Positions 41,181 to 50,492 of a stretch of DNA of 64,000 nucleotides are shown piece by piece (positions within the stretch are counted from its first letter, which is position 1; every line of letters starts with the position of its first letter). The position numbers were made by a program, and so were the translations under genes. The notes under the pieces are model-generated. The model worked only from the letters and a program-made list of their open reading frames with translations, was not told the DNA's origin and did not search any database. Source of the DNA: Thermoanaerobaculum sp. GTDB lineage: Bacteria > Acidobacteriota > Thermoanaerobaculia > Multivoradales > UBA5704. The DNA is taken from NCBI GenBank assembly GCA_021154885.1, contig JAJKHS010000142.1:1-64000 (forward strand). Reading direction: 5' to 3'.

Positions 41181-42390
41181 GAGCCGCCCCCCGCACCATC
41201 GCCAGCCACCCTTTCAGATACTCCCCCTGCGGATGGGTGATGGCCACCGGGTGGTCCGGCGCCGCGGCGAGCGGCTCGAGGAGGGCGACGCGGACGCCGG
41301 CTTCGGTGGCGGCGGCGAAGAAGATCTGGCGGAAGAGCTTGGTGTCCACGGCGGCGCTGCAACTGAAAGTGAGGAGGAAGCCGCCGGGGGCCACCCGCTG
41401 CAGGGCCAGGCGGTTCAGGTCCTTGTAGGCGCGGGCCGCGGCGTCGACGTCCGGCCGCTTGCGCACCAGCGGCGGCGGATCGCAGATCACCAGGCCGTAG
41501 CTCTCCGTGCGCTCCCGCAGGTCCTCGAAGACGTTGGCCTTCACCCAGTCGATACGCTCCGGCGGGAAGTCGTTGAGCTCCAGATGATGGCGCCCCCGTT
41601 CCAGGAGGCGCGCCGAGGACTCGACGCAGATCACCCGCTCGGCGCCCCCGCGCAGAGCGTAGAGGCCGAAGGCCCCCGCATGGGCGAAGAGGTCGAGGAC
41701 GGTGCGGCCGCCCGCCAGGCGCTCGGCGCGGCGGCGGTTCTCCCGCTGGTCGCAGTAGAAGCCGGTCTTCTGCCCGCCTGCCAGCTCCGCGGTGAAAATC
41801 AGACCCGACTCGGCGAACTGCGCCTCCGTTGGAGGCTCGCCCGCGATCACCTCGTCGCCCGCGAACGACAGCCCCTCGGCCCGCCGCACCGGCACGTCGT
41901 TGGATTGCACAATGGCGTAGATGCCGCAATCCGGCAGGGCCTCCGCGAGCGCGGCGTAGGCCTCGGCCCGCACCGCCTCCAGGCCCGCCGCCGTGACCTG
42001 GCTCACCAGCACGCCGCCGAACCGGTCGACCGTCCAGCCCGGAACGCCGTCCCCCTCGGCGTTGAGCAGCCGGTAGCCGGTGGTCTCCGGCGGCAGCACG
42101 CTCCGGCGCAGGGCGAGGGCCTCGGCGAGGCGGGCGGCGAAAAAGGCCCGGTCGGCGTCCGCCACGCCGGCGCCGAGCATGCGGACGCGGATCTGGGAGT
42201 GGGGGCTGTGGAAACCGAGGCCGAGGGGGCGCCCGCCGGCGTCGAAGACCCGGGCCAAGGGCGCGCCGGCCGGCCCCTCGAGCCGGGCAACCGCCCCTGA
42301 GAAGATCCACGGGTGCCCCTCGCGGACCGACTTGTCGCGGCCCGGCTTGAGGTAGACGTGGGCCTCGCGGCCCGGCGCCGGAGGGCTCAG
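41176..42390 (-). CDS. Class I SAM-dependent rRNA methyltransferase (RlmI-like), CTG start inferred
   Basis: 404 residues if begun at CTG 42390. The N-terminal PUA motif (HVYLKPGRDKSV then REGHPWIFSGAV) lies upstream of the first standard start in frame (TTG 42258), so that shorter start would cut the PUA domain in half. The CTG overlaps the preceding TGA by 4 nt (CTGA) and has GGGAG nearby, like the other NTGA junctions here. Then come the middle domain (GDGVPGWTVDRFGGVLVSQV) and the methyltransferase with motif I VLDLFAHAGAFGLYALRGGA and motif IV VICDPPPLVRK. Methylates a cytosine in large-subunit rRNA in RlmI homologues. Last gene of the VWFA operon. Confidence 0.85.
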   Translation of the reverse strand: MSPPAPGREAHVYLKPGRDKSVREGHPWIFSGAVARLEGPAGAPLARVFDAGGRPLGLGFHSPHSQIRVRMLGAGVADADRAFFAARLAEALALRRSVLPPETTGYRLLNAEGDGVPGWTVDRFGGVLVSQVTAAGLEAVRAEAYAALAEALPDCGIYAIVQSNDVPVRRAEGLSFAGDEVIAGEPPTEAQFAESGLIFTAELAGGQKTGFYCDQRENRRRAERLAGGRTVLDLFAHAGAFGLYALRGGAERVICVESSARLLERGRHHLELNDFPPERIDWVKANVFEDLRERTESYGLVICDPPPLVRKRPDVDAAARAYKDLNRLALQRVAPGGFLLTFSCSAAVDTKLFRQIFFAAATEAGVRVALLEPLAAAPDHPVAITHPQGEYLKGWLAMVRGAAL

Positions 42391-44552
42391 CGGCTCCCGC
42401 GCGGCGGTGCCGCCCCGCCCACGGCGAAACGGGCGATGCTGGTCTGCGCCTTGCCCCCGCCGTCGGTCAGCGTCACCCGCAACCGGTAGTCGCCGGGCGG
42501 CAACGCCGGCGGACGGAAGCTAGCCACCAGGCGGACGGGACCGGCGGCGGCCCCGTCGCGGCCACCGAGCTTGAAGTCGCCGCCGGGGACCTCCTTGCCG
42601 TCGGCCGACAGCACGCGAGCCTCGGCCTTGAGGTCGCCCGCTCCCAGGTTGTAGCCCTGGAGAATCAACTGCGCCTCCTGGCCCGGCGCGAGCACCGGCT
42701 TCGACGCGGGGATGAACGGCTGGTCCTTGAGCATGAAGGGATAGGGCATCTGCTCCTGCCCCTGCCTGAGGGTCTGCCGCACCATCACCCAGCGGCCGGG
42801 GGGTTCGGGGAAGAAGGCCGGCAGCAGCGCGGACTCGTCCTTGCCCGGCACCGCCAGCTCGGTCACCCGCAGACTGGAGGCGCCGGTGGAGCCGTTGCGC
42901 ACCAACGTGCGCAGGGTGTAGCTGCCCTTGGGCAGCGCGAGCTGGGCGAAGAACTTCAGGCCCCCCTGCCGCAGGCCCGACTCGGCCTTGGTCAGGTCGA
43001 GGCCCACCGTCTGGGTCACGAAGTCCTGCACCGAGCCGTTCTGGTCCAGGGCATAGATGTAGATCTCCACCGGCAGCTTGGGGTCCTGCTTGCCGGCCAG
43101 CAGGGAGGCGCCGTTCACCTCGATGACCACCGGCACCCAGGGGTTGTGATCGCCGCTCGCCGTGAAAGACGCCGCCAGCACCGAAGTGGCAATGGCGCCG
43201 CTCTCTTCGCCCAGCACGTCGCTGCCGGTCTCCAGCAGCCGCTGCATCACCGGCTGCTCCTTGTACGGGCGCGGGGCGTAGTAGCCCGGCCGGTAGACCA
43301 CTCGGGCGCCGCGGGCGGCGTTCTTCAGCTCCACCCGCAGCTTGTGGTACGTGCCGTCCGGCTTGAGGCCGTCGGGCTGGAACGACAGGACGTAGGTCAC
43401 GCCCGTGCGGCGCACCATCTGCCCGAGAGCTGCCGAGAAGTCGTTGAAGTTCTCGTAGAGCTCGCCGCCCGTGCTCTTCGCCATGTTGAACATGGACTCC
43501 TTGCCGTTGACGTGCTGCGGGGCCTGGTCGCTGCCCGCCCGCAGGCCCCCGAGATCCACTGCCTGGATGACGCAGTCGGCGCGGCGGAACTCCTCGAGCA
43601 TCTTCTCGACGACGTTCTGCGAGCGGGTGTTGCCGAAGCTCTCTTCGCCGGAATCGGTGGTGGTGATCACCGAGTTCTGGTCGAGCGTACGCTTCTGGAG
43701 GTCCTGCTGCTCCTCGTCCTGGGTCTTCACCCGGCCCGTGATCAGGGTGTTGTCGAAGCCCTCGGAGAGGTAGACCACGTACTTGCGCCCTTCGACCTCG
43801 GCCATCAACCGCGCCAGGTCGGTGAAGGACTTGGTCAGGGTGCGCAGTTGCTGCTCCTGGACCGTCCGCACGGCGCGGTTCGACTGAGTGGCGAAGTCCT
43901 GCAGGGTGTCGAGCACGGCCTGGTCCTTGCCGGCCTGCGCTTCGGCGAAGCCATCCTTCATCGACCTCGCGGGCCGGCTGGAGATGTCGCCCTGGGTCTG
44001 GGCCAGCACGAGCCGCAGGGGATCGGGGGAGCGGTCGATCAGCTTCGGCAGGCCGAGGGTATCGACGGCGGTCTTGAGCTGCTGCCGGTCCGGGGTGAAG
44101 CCCAGCACGAGTTGCAGCCCCTGGAGCGTGCTGTAGGTGGCAACCGCCACCAGGTCCGACGGATGCAGCCCGCGCACCACGTCCAGAGCCGCCGCACGGG
44201 CCTTGACGATGGCCTTGGGCTCGGAGTTCGAGAGGTCGAACAGCAGCAGGAAGTGCCGCCGGGCGGAGACCGGGACCTGCGCCGCCGCCGGGGTGCCCGC
44301 GGCGGCGGTCGTGAGGTCCAGAACCTCGAAGCCGGTGACCGGCACCTTCTTGCGGCCGTCGTAGACCTCGAAGTCGTTGGCCGTGAGCCCGCGCACCGGC
44401 TCGCCGTCCTTGACGATCTGGACCGGGACCTCGACGACCACGACGTCGGTGGCTCCCGAGAAGGTCTGCTGGGCGATCCCGGGCCACGGCACCAGCCCCA
44501 GCCCGGCCGCCGCGGCGGCGAAGCGTAACAGTCGTCGGCTAGCCTGTCTCAT
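42387..44552 (-). CDS. VWFA-related Acidobacterial-domain protein, paralogue 1
   Basis: 721 residues with a signal peptide (ending WPGIAQ). Diagnostic TIGR03436-type start: VVVVEVPVQIVKDGEPVRGL then NDFEVYDGRKKVPVTGFEV, a vWA-like domain (HFLLLFDLSNSEPKAIVKAR with a DxS-type metal site, YVVYLSEGFDN), and the VLSFQPDGLKPDGTYHKLRV closing motif near residue 390. The C-terminal 300 residues are beta-sandwich modules ending PPGDYRLRVTLTDGGGKAQT. Exported, probably surface or periplasmic; role in binding or assembly unknown. Start ATG 44552 with AAAGGAC. Followed by the methyltransferase in a 4-nt overlap. Confidence 0.88.
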   Translation of the reverse strand: MRQASRRLLRFAAAAAGLGLVPWPGIAQQTFSGATDVVVVEVPVQIVKDGEPVRGLTANDFEVYDGRKKVPVTGFEVLDLTTAAAGTPAAAQVPVSARRHFLLLFDLSNSEPKAIVKARAAALDVVRGLHPSDLVAVATYSTLQGLQLVLGFTPDRQQLKTAVDTLGLPKLIDRSPDPLRLVLAQTQGDISSRPARSMKDGFAEAQAGKDQAVLDTLQDFATQSNRAVRTVQEQQLRTLTKSFTDLARLMAEVEGRKYVVYLSEGFDNTLITGRVKTQDEEQQDLQKRTLDQNSVITTTDSGEESFGNTRSQNVVEKMLEEFRRADCVIQAVDLGGLRAGSDQAPQHVNGKESMFNMAKSTGGELYENFNDFSAALGQMVRRTGVTYVLSFQPDGLKPDGTYHKLRVELKNAARGARVVYRPGYYAPRPYKEQPVMQRLLETGSDVLGEESGAIATSVLAASFTASGDHNPWVPVVIEVNGASLLAGKQDPKLPVEIYIYALDQNGSVQDFVTQTVGLDLTKAESGLRQGGLKFFAQLALPKGSYTLRTLVRNGSTGASSLRVTELAVPGKDESALLPAFFPEPPGRWVMVRQTLRQGQEQMPYPFMLKDQPFIPASKPVLAPGQEAQLILQGYNLGAGDLKAEARVLSADGKEVPGGDFKLGGRDGAAAGPVRLVASFRPPALPPGDYRLRVTLTDGGGKAQTSIARFAVGGAAPPRGSR

Positions 44553-44633
44553 GCGATGTCCTTTCAGCCCTCACGTGTGAATCTCGCTGAAAATGTAAGA
44601 AGATGGAAACAGAGGATCATCATAACTGTACTT

Positions 44634-46799
44634 TCACCGGCCCACTACGAAGGCGGCGCTGCTGGTGCCCGCCGGGCCGCCGGCGCCGGTGAGGGTCACC
44701 CGCAGCAGGTATTCGCCCGGCGGCAGCCTGGGTGGCTTGAAGGTCGCCGTCAGCCGGTCCGGGCCGCCGGCGCCGCCGCTCTCCCGGCCCAGCACCCGCA
44801 ATTCTCCGCCGCCGCCCCCGCTCTCCTGGCCGTCGGGGGTCAGCACCCGGGCCTCGGCCTTGAGGTCTCCCGCGGCAAGGTTGTAACCCACCAGCGCCAC
44901 GGGGGTCTCCTGACCTGCGGCGAGCGCCGGCCGGGAAGCGGGGATGAACGGCTGCTGGCGCGCCATGAACGGATACGGCACCTGCGCCCCCCGTTGCGCC
45001 TCGCGGATGATGAGCCAGCGGTTCGCCGGCTCGGGGAAGAGGGGGGGCAGCAGCACCGGTCCCGCCGCGAAGGCCGGCACGGTGAGCGGCGCCACCCGCA
45101 GGCTGTAGGCCCCGGTCGCGCCGTTGCGGATCAGCGTGCGCACCGAGTACTCGCCGGCGGGCAGGTCCAGGTGGCCGAAGAACTTGAGGCCGCTCTGGCG
45201 CAGCGGCGCCTCGGTCTTGGCGAGGTCGAGCCCCAGGGTCTGGAAGAGGAAGTCCTGGATGGCGCCGTCCGCGCCCAGGGCGTAGACGTAGACCTCCACC
45301 GGCAGCACGCCCCCGGGCCTGGCGACGAGCAGCGCCGGACCGTCCACCTCGATGAGCACCGGCACGTAGGCGCGATCTCCGGCGGCGCCGCCGGCGCGAA
45401 ACGGGGCCGCCAGCACGGCGCTGGGGATCGAGCCCGACTCCTCCCCGCCCATCAGCTTCGAGGAGGCCTCGAACAGCTTCTCCATCGGGTTGAGCCGGTT
45501 GTAGGGGCGAGGGGCGTACCAGCCCGGCCGGAAGGCGACGCGCGTGCCGCGGGGAGCGTTCTTCAGCTCCACCCGCAGCTTGTGGTAGGCGCCGTCCGGC
45601 TTCACCTTGTCCGGCTGGAAGGAGAGGACGTAGGTGAGGCTCGTCCGCTGCAGCATGCCGCTCATCGCCGGCGACAGGTCGTTGGAGCCCTCGAACAGCT
45701 CGCCGCCGGTGCCGTGGGCCAGGGTGAAGAGGGTCTCCTTGCCCGCGGTGCGCGTCACCCCCTGCTCGCCGCCGGCGCGCAGCCCGCCGAGGTCCACCGC
45801 CTGGATGACACAGTCGGCGCGGCGGAACTCCTCCAGCATCTTCTCGACGGCGTTGACCGCCTGGGTGCTGCCCGAGGTGTCGTCCGAGCTCTCGAGGTGG
45901 GGCTCGGAGGTGCCGACGCCCGGCTGCGGGATCTGGCCCAGGATCGGCGACTCCTGCGGCCGGTCGCCGGGCAAGGGGGTGGAGCCGGTGAGCAGCGTGC
46001 TGTCGAACCCCTCGGAGAAGTAGACCACCTGCTTGCGGCCCGGGATGGCTCCCAGTGTCCGGGCGAGGTCGGAGTAGGAGCGGGTGAGGGCGGTGACCGC
46101 GGCCTTCTGGGCCGAGCGGTTGGACTCCCGGCCCAGGTTCGCCTGCTGCGTTCCCAGCTCGTTGAGGAGGGAGTCGGTATGGGCGGCGTCCGCCTCCTGC
46201 GAGTGCTCGGCGAGACGGTGCGGGTCGGCCCCCCCCGGCAGGGCGCCCCGGGCGTGTCCCATGACCAGCCGCAGGGGATCGTCCGCCCGGTCGGGGCGTA
46301 CGGCGCCCAGGGAGCTCAGGGCCGAGTCCACCTGCCGGCGGTCCGAGGTCAGCCCCAGGATGAGCTGCGAGCCGCGGGCGGAGCTGTAGGTGGCCACCCC
46401 CACCAGGTCGCCCGGACGCAGCCCCTTGATCACCAGCTCCCGCGCCGCGTCCCGCGCCTTGACCACCGACTTGGGATCGGAGAAGGCGAGGTCGAAGAGG
46501 AGGAGGAGCTGCCGGCGCCCGGCCAGGGGGACGGTGGCGGCCCGCTGGGCGGCCGGGGCCGCGAGGTCGACGGCGTGGAAGCCGGTGAGGGTCTGCCGGT
46601 TGCGTCCGTCGTAGACCTCGAAGTCGTCGCGGGTGAGGCCGCGCACCGGCTGGCCATCGCGCACCACCTGCACCGGCACCTCGACCTCCACCACGTCGGT
46701 GGCACCGCCGAACGTCTGAGCCATCTGCGCCGGTGCCGTGGCGAACAGCAAGCCGGCCCAGGCGGCGCCGAAGCCCGCGAGCACCCTCAACGTGCGCAT
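44634..46799 (-). CDS. VWFA-related Acidobacterial-domain protein, paralogue 2
   Basis: 721 residues from ATG 46799 (GGAGAG upstream), signal peptide ending near ...TAPAQMAQ. Same architecture as its neighbours: VVEVEVPVQVVRDGQPVRGL, DDFEVYDGRNRQTLTGFHAV, a vWA-like LLLLFDLAFSDPKSVVKARD, VVYFSEGFDSTLL, and a DCVIQAVDLGGLRAG block shared with paralogue 1. The second half is again a beta-rich C-terminal region ending LPPGEYLLRVTLTGAGGP. Equal length and high similarity to paralogue 1 point to recent tandem duplication. It lies 81 nt upstream of paralogue 1 in the same transcription direction. Confidence 0.88.
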   Translation of the reverse strand: MRTLRVLAGFGAAWAGLLFATAPAQMAQTFGGATDVVEVEVPVQVVRDGQPVRGLTRDDFEVYDGRNRQTLTGFHAVDLAAPAAQRAATVPLAGRRQLLLLFDLAFSDPKSVVKARDAARELVIKGLRPGDLVGVATYSSARGSQLILGLTSDRRQVDSALSSLGAVRPDRADDPLRLVMGHARGALPGGADPHRLAEHSQEADAAHTDSLLNELGTQQANLGRESNRSAQKAAVTALTRSYSDLARTLGAIPGRKQVVYFSEGFDSTLLTGSTPLPGDRPQESPILGQIPQPGVGTSEPHLESSDDTSGSTQAVNAVEKMLEEFRRADCVIQAVDLGGLRAGGEQGVTRTAGKETLFTLAHGTGGELFEGSNDLSPAMSGMLQRTSLTYVLSFQPDKVKPDGAYHKLRVELKNAPRGTRVAFRPGWYAPRPYNRLNPMEKLFEASSKLMGGEESGSIPSAVLAAPFRAGGAAGDRAYVPVLIEVDGPALLVARPGGVLPVEVYVYALGADGAIQDFLFQTLGLDLAKTEAPLRQSGLKFFGHLDLPAGEYSVRTLIRNGATGAYSLRVAPLTVPAFAAGPVLLPPLFPEPANRWLIIREAQRGAQVPYPFMARQQPFIPASRPALAAGQETPVALVGYNLAAGDLKAEARVLTPDGQESGGGGGELRVLGRESGGAGGPDRLTATFKPPRLPPGEYLLRVTLTGAGGPAGTSSAAFVVGR

Positions 46800-46819
46800 G
46801 ACGGTCTCTCCACGAAAAA

Positions 46820-49042
46820 TCAGTGAATCACCTGAAAGGGTAGAGAGCTCGCCTGGCGGCGGCCGGTCGTCGGGTCGGTCACCGCCACCTGCAGGACGTA
46901 GCTGCCGGCGAGGAGGCCCGCGGGATCGAAGGTCGCCACCAGCTTGTCCAGCCCCTGGATGCCGGTGGTCGTGCGCTGCACCTTGGACAGCCGTCCCGAC
47001 GGCGAGGCCGTGCCGTCGGCGGCCAGCACCTGGCCCTGGACGTTCACGTCGCCCTTGCCCAGGTTGTAGGCCACCAGGCAGAGCCGCGCCGTCGACTCGC
47101 CGCGCAGGGTGGGGCGGGCGGAGGGCACGTAGGGCTGCCCGTCGACGGTGAACGGATAGACCACCGAGCTCTGCTGCCCCTGGTGGCTGTTCTCCCGCAC
47201 CAGCAGCCACTTCTGCCGGTCCTCCATGAAGAACGGGGGGAGCAGCACGGTCTGCGCCTGGCTGTAGGCGGGGACCTCGACCCGCGTCGTCTGCACGCCG
47301 GCGCGGCCGGTCTCGGCGTTGCGCACCAGCACCCGCACCTGATAGGCGCCGGGCGCCAGGTCGAAATGACCGTAGTATTTGATGCCGCCCTCGAGCATCG
47401 ACTGACGGCCGCGGTCCTTGCCGAGGTCGAGGTCCACCCGCTGGCTGAAGAAGTCCTTCATCTGCCCTTCGGCGTTGCTGACGTAGGTATAGATCTCCAC
47501 GTTCAGTTTGCTCCCGGTCTGCCCTTCGAGCAGGCTGCGGCCGCCGACCTCGATGATCACCGGCACGTAGGAGAGGGCCTCGCCGGCACGGAAGGGCGCC
47601 GCCAGCACGTTGAGGTCGACGTCCCGCCGCGGCGTCGCGCTGGCGATGGCGTCGGCGGCGAGGAGGTTCTTCTCTAGCGGATCGAGGTCCTTGAACGGCC
47701 GCGGCGCGTAGTAGCCGGTGCGGTGCGCGAGGCGGGCCCCGGCCGGCAGCTTCGCCTTCACCCGCAGCCGGTGGTAGGCGCCGTCGAGCTTGAGGTCCGA
47801 GCGCTCGAAGGTCAGCACGTAGGTCACGCTGGTGCGCTCGAGCACCCGCGCCAGCGGCTCGCGCAGGTTGTTGGCGTCCTTGAACAGCTCGCCCCCGGTC
47901 TCGTTGGCGAGGTAGAACAGCCCCTCCTGGCCGCTGGGCCGCGCCGTCTGGTCGCCGCTCGCCCGCAGGCCGCCGATGTCCACCGCCTCGATGACGCAGT
48001 CGGCGCGGCGGAACTCGTCGAGCATGCGCTCCAGGTTCTTCTGCAGCCCGGTGCTGCCGAAGCGGGCGTCGTTGTCCACCATCCAGGTCTGGCCGAACGC
48101 GATGTTGGTATTGTCGGTCTCGGTCTCCTTGTCGGTGGTCTGGCGGCCGAGCAGCAGCCGGCTGTCGAACCCCTCGGAGAAGTAGAGGACGTGCTTGCGC
48201 CCCTTCACCGAGTTGAGCGCCCGCGCCATCTCCCCCAGCGCCCGCGAGTAGCTCACGATCTTCCCCTGTTCGAACGTGCGCTCGCTACGCTCCTGGGCGA
48301 AGTTGATCGTCCTCAGGTACTCGAACAGGATCTGGTCCTTCTGCGACTTCAGGTCCAGCCCGTCGGCGATGTTCAGGGTCGCTTCGTTGGCGGCGCTGGC
48401 CGGCGTGTCGATCAGGAAGCGCAGCGGGTCGGCCATGCGCGTGTCCAGGGCCTGGCGGAAGCCCAGGGTGTCGATGGCGCGCGCGAGCTGCGCCCGGTCG
48501 GGGGTGAAGGTCACCACCAGCTTGGGACCAGCCTCCATCGAATAGGTCGCCACCGCCGCCAGGTCGGCCGGGGCGAGCGAGTGGAGGACGAAGTCGCGGG
48601 CCGCCAGGCGGGCCTTGAGGACCGACGTCGGGCTGGAGAAGGAGAGGTCGAAGAGCAGCAGGAAACGGCGCCGGGCGCCCGAGGGCAGGTCCGCGGGCGA
48701 GCGCGGGGCCGCCGGGGCCGCCGCGTTCTCCGCCGCCGTCGTCTCGAGAGTCTTCAGGTCGACCATCTCGAACGCGGTGACCTTCTGCCGCTCGTTGCCG
48801 TCGTAGACCTCGAAATCGGCGGCGGTGAGCCCGCGGACGGGCTCGCCGTCGCGGCCGACGACGTTGACCGGCACCTCCACGGCGACCACATGGGAGGTGC
48901 CTTCGAAGGTCTCGGTCGGCTTCTTGGTCTCGGCCGGTTTGCGGGTCTGGGCGGGTACCGGCGCGGCCGCCGGGAGCAGCAGGAGCAGGACCGGCAGGAG
49001 GCGGGCGGAGGGACGGTTGCGGACTGCGCGGAACAAGCTCAT
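46820..49042 (-). CDS. VWFA-related Acidobacterial-domain protein, paralogue 3
   Basis: 740 residues from ATG 49042 with AAGGAGG upstream; an in-frame start at 49075 lacks a site. Signal peptide ending ...APVPAQ, then a Lys/Glu/Thr-rich spacer. VVAVEVPVNVVGRDGEPVRG, ADFEVYDGNERQKVTAFEMV, vWA-like LLLLFDLSFSSPTSVLKARL, HVLYFSEGFDSRLLLGRQ and ADCVIEAVDIGGLRAS. It is the most divergent of the three in its C-terminal half (ending LLAGSYVLQVAVTDPTTGRR). Transcribed first of the three, 37 nt after the DUF3179 gene. Confidence 0.88.
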   Translation of the reverse strand: MSLFRAVRNRPSARLLPVLLLLLPAAAPVPAQTRKPAETKKPTETFEGTSHVVAVEVPVNVVGRDGEPVRGLTAADFEVYDGNERQKVTAFEMVDLKTLETTAAENAAAPAAPRSPADLPSGARRRFLLLFDLSFSSPTSVLKARLAARDFVLHSLAPADLAAVATYSMEAGPKLVVTFTPDRAQLARAIDTLGFRQALDTRMADPLRFLIDTPASAANEATLNIADGLDLKSQKDQILFEYLRTINFAQERSERTFEQGKIVSYSRALGEMARALNSVKGRKHVLYFSEGFDSRLLLGRQTTDKETETDNTNIAFGQTWMVDNDARFGSTGLQKNLERMLDEFRRADCVIEAVDIGGLRASGDQTARPSGQEGLFYLANETGGELFKDANNLREPLARVLERTSVTYVLTFERSDLKLDGAYHRLRVKAKLPAGARLAHRTGYYAPRPFKDLDPLEKNLLAADAIASATPRRDVDLNVLAAPFRAGEALSYVPVIIEVGGRSLLEGQTGSKLNVEIYTYVSNAEGQMKDFFSQRVDLDLGKDRGRQSMLEGGIKYYGHFDLAPGAYQVRVLVRNAETGRAGVQTTRVEVPAYSQAQTVLLPPFFMEDRQKWLLVRENSHQGQQSSVVYPFTVDGQPYVPSARPTLRGESTARLCLVAYNLGKGDVNVQGQVLAADGTASPSGRLSKVQRTTTGIQGLDKLVATFDPAGLLAGSYVLQVAVTDPTTGRRQASSLPFQVIH

Positions 49043-49079
49043 CGCGGCCTCCTTGAGCCAACAGGGACCTATCATGGTA

Positions 49080-50492
49080 CTACCGCGGCGGGCTGCCGTA
49101 CAGCGCGGTGCCGGGAAAGAAGGCGTACCAGCCGGACCAGAAGGACGGATGGCCGGGCAGCCGCGGCAGCGGCGCGAGCGTGGGAGCCGCCTCCTTCGGC
49201 ACCAGGGCGTCCTCGCCCACCGTCCAGCGGCGCCCCTCGCCGTCCACCAGCTCGCCCGCCGTCGCGCCGCGCGTGAAGGTGCGCTCGCCGCGGCGGTAGG
49301 CCCGCACCGCCCCGGAGCCCGGATCGGCCACCACGACCACCGGCTCGTCGCCCACCCGGTCGTCGATCACCCGCTCGGCCAGGGCCCTCGCCAGCGGATA
49401 GGCCTTGGCGCGGCCGTCCAGCCGCACGGCGTAGACCTCGGTGCGCGGCGGCAGGGCGGCGCTGAGCGGGCCGGCGGGGCCGGTGGGGAAAACGACGCCC
49501 GCGCGTTTGCGCTCGGCCGCCCCGGGCAGGTACTGGAAACCGGAGCGCCGCTCCAGCTCGCGGTCGAGGGCGAGGACGGTCGTCTCCGGATGCCGGTCCC
49601 GCCAATCCTGCCAGGTGGTGAGGGTCAGCGGCAGCACGGCGAGCCGCGCCGGGGCCTCCCCCTGGCGCGCCGGACCGGCCAGCCGGCCGATCACCGGCTC
49701 GCCGGTCAGTTGGCTCCACAGCGACCGGGTCTGCCGGTCCACCATCAGCTTGTTGGCCCGGTAGAGCAGGCCGGAGGTGCCGAAGGTGTAGGACTCGCCC
49801 GGGGCCGCGCGGGTGGCGTAGAGGACGGCCGCGCCGCAGAGGCTGGAGTAGGCGAGGGTGACCGGCTCGCCCCCCACCACGTCGTTGACCACCTCGTGCC
49901 AGTCGACGATGCGCCGGGGGTAGGCCCGCGTCTCGCCCCCCAGGCTGACTCCGAAGACGCGCTCGTCGCCGGTGAGATAGCCGGCCTGCGCCGCCGGCAC
50001 GTGGGCCGGCTGGTCGAGCGCCGGGATCCCCTCCACCGGGACGCCCCCCCAGACCACCTCCTCGACGCGGATGCGCACCGGCGCGTCCGCGTCGAGCAGG
50101 GACGGATAGCGGGGATCGATGCGGGCGAGGAGACCGGCCTTCCAGGCGAGGTACCCGGGCCGCGCGACGAGGTCCGGCCGGCGCCCCAGCAGCTCGACCC
50201 AGTCGTGATAGCGCTCCCCCGCCTTCTCGCCGCTCAGGGCGACGAGCGCCGACAGGGCCTCCGCCCGCTGATTGCGGGGCAGGAAGAAGTAGGCGTCGAC
50301 GAGGCCCGGCACGAGCGAGGCGTCGCCCGACTCGACGAGCCGGCGGGCGGCGTCGCGCCGCTCGCCGCCCGCGGCCGACGTCAGCCCCGCCAGCAGACCG
50401 TAGCCCTCGCCGGCCGCGCCGGTCGCCGGGCCGGCGAGCAGAACGGCCAGCCAGAGCAGGAACGGGCGGAGGGCAGCGCGGCGCCGGCTCAC
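49080..50492 (-). CDS. DUF3179 domain-containing exported protein
   Basis: 470 residues from GTG 50492 (GTGA overlap). Signal peptide (LLWLAVLLAGPATGAAGEG), a helical N-terminal region, then DUF3179: RVFGVSLGGETRAYPRRIVD, WHEVVNDVVGGEPVTLAYSS, LCGAAVLYAT and SGLLYRANKLMVDRQTRSLW. A second half repeats the pattern in weaker form (VYAVRLDGRAKAYPLARALA, ERVIDDRVGDEPVVVV), consistent with an internal duplication. Family function unknown; the conserved Cys and His suggest ligand or metal binding. Lies between a TPR lipoprotein gene and the VWFA genes in one operon. Confidence 0.85.
   Translation of the reverse strand: MSRRRAALRPFLLWLAVLLAGPATGAAGEGYGLLAGLTSAAGGERRDAARRLVESGDASLVPGLVDAYFFLPRNQRAEALSALVALSGEKAGERYHDWVELLGRRPDLVARPGYLAWKAGLLARIDPRYPSLLDADAPVRIRVEEVVWGGVPVEGIPALDQPAHVPAAQAGYLTGDERVFGVSLGGETRAYPRRIVDWHEVVNDVVGGEPVTLAYSSLCGAAVLYATRAAPGESYTFGTSGLLYRANKLMVDRQTRSLWSQLTGEPVIGRLAGPARQGEAPARLAVLPLTLTTWQDWRDRHPETTVLALDRELERRSGFQYLPGAAERKRAGVVFPTGPAGPLSAALPPRTEVYAVRLDGRAKAYPLARALAERVIDDRVGDEPVVVVADPGSGAVRAYRRGERTFTRGATAGELVDGEGRRWTVGEDALVPKEAAPTLAPLPRLPGHPSFWSGWYAFFPGTALYGSPPR

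Noticed and set aside
44634..49042. Possible contractile or adhesin system built from the VWFA genes
   Set aside because: Apart from the vWA-like domains there are no secretion, sheath or pilus motifs. I kept it only as a paralogue cluster.
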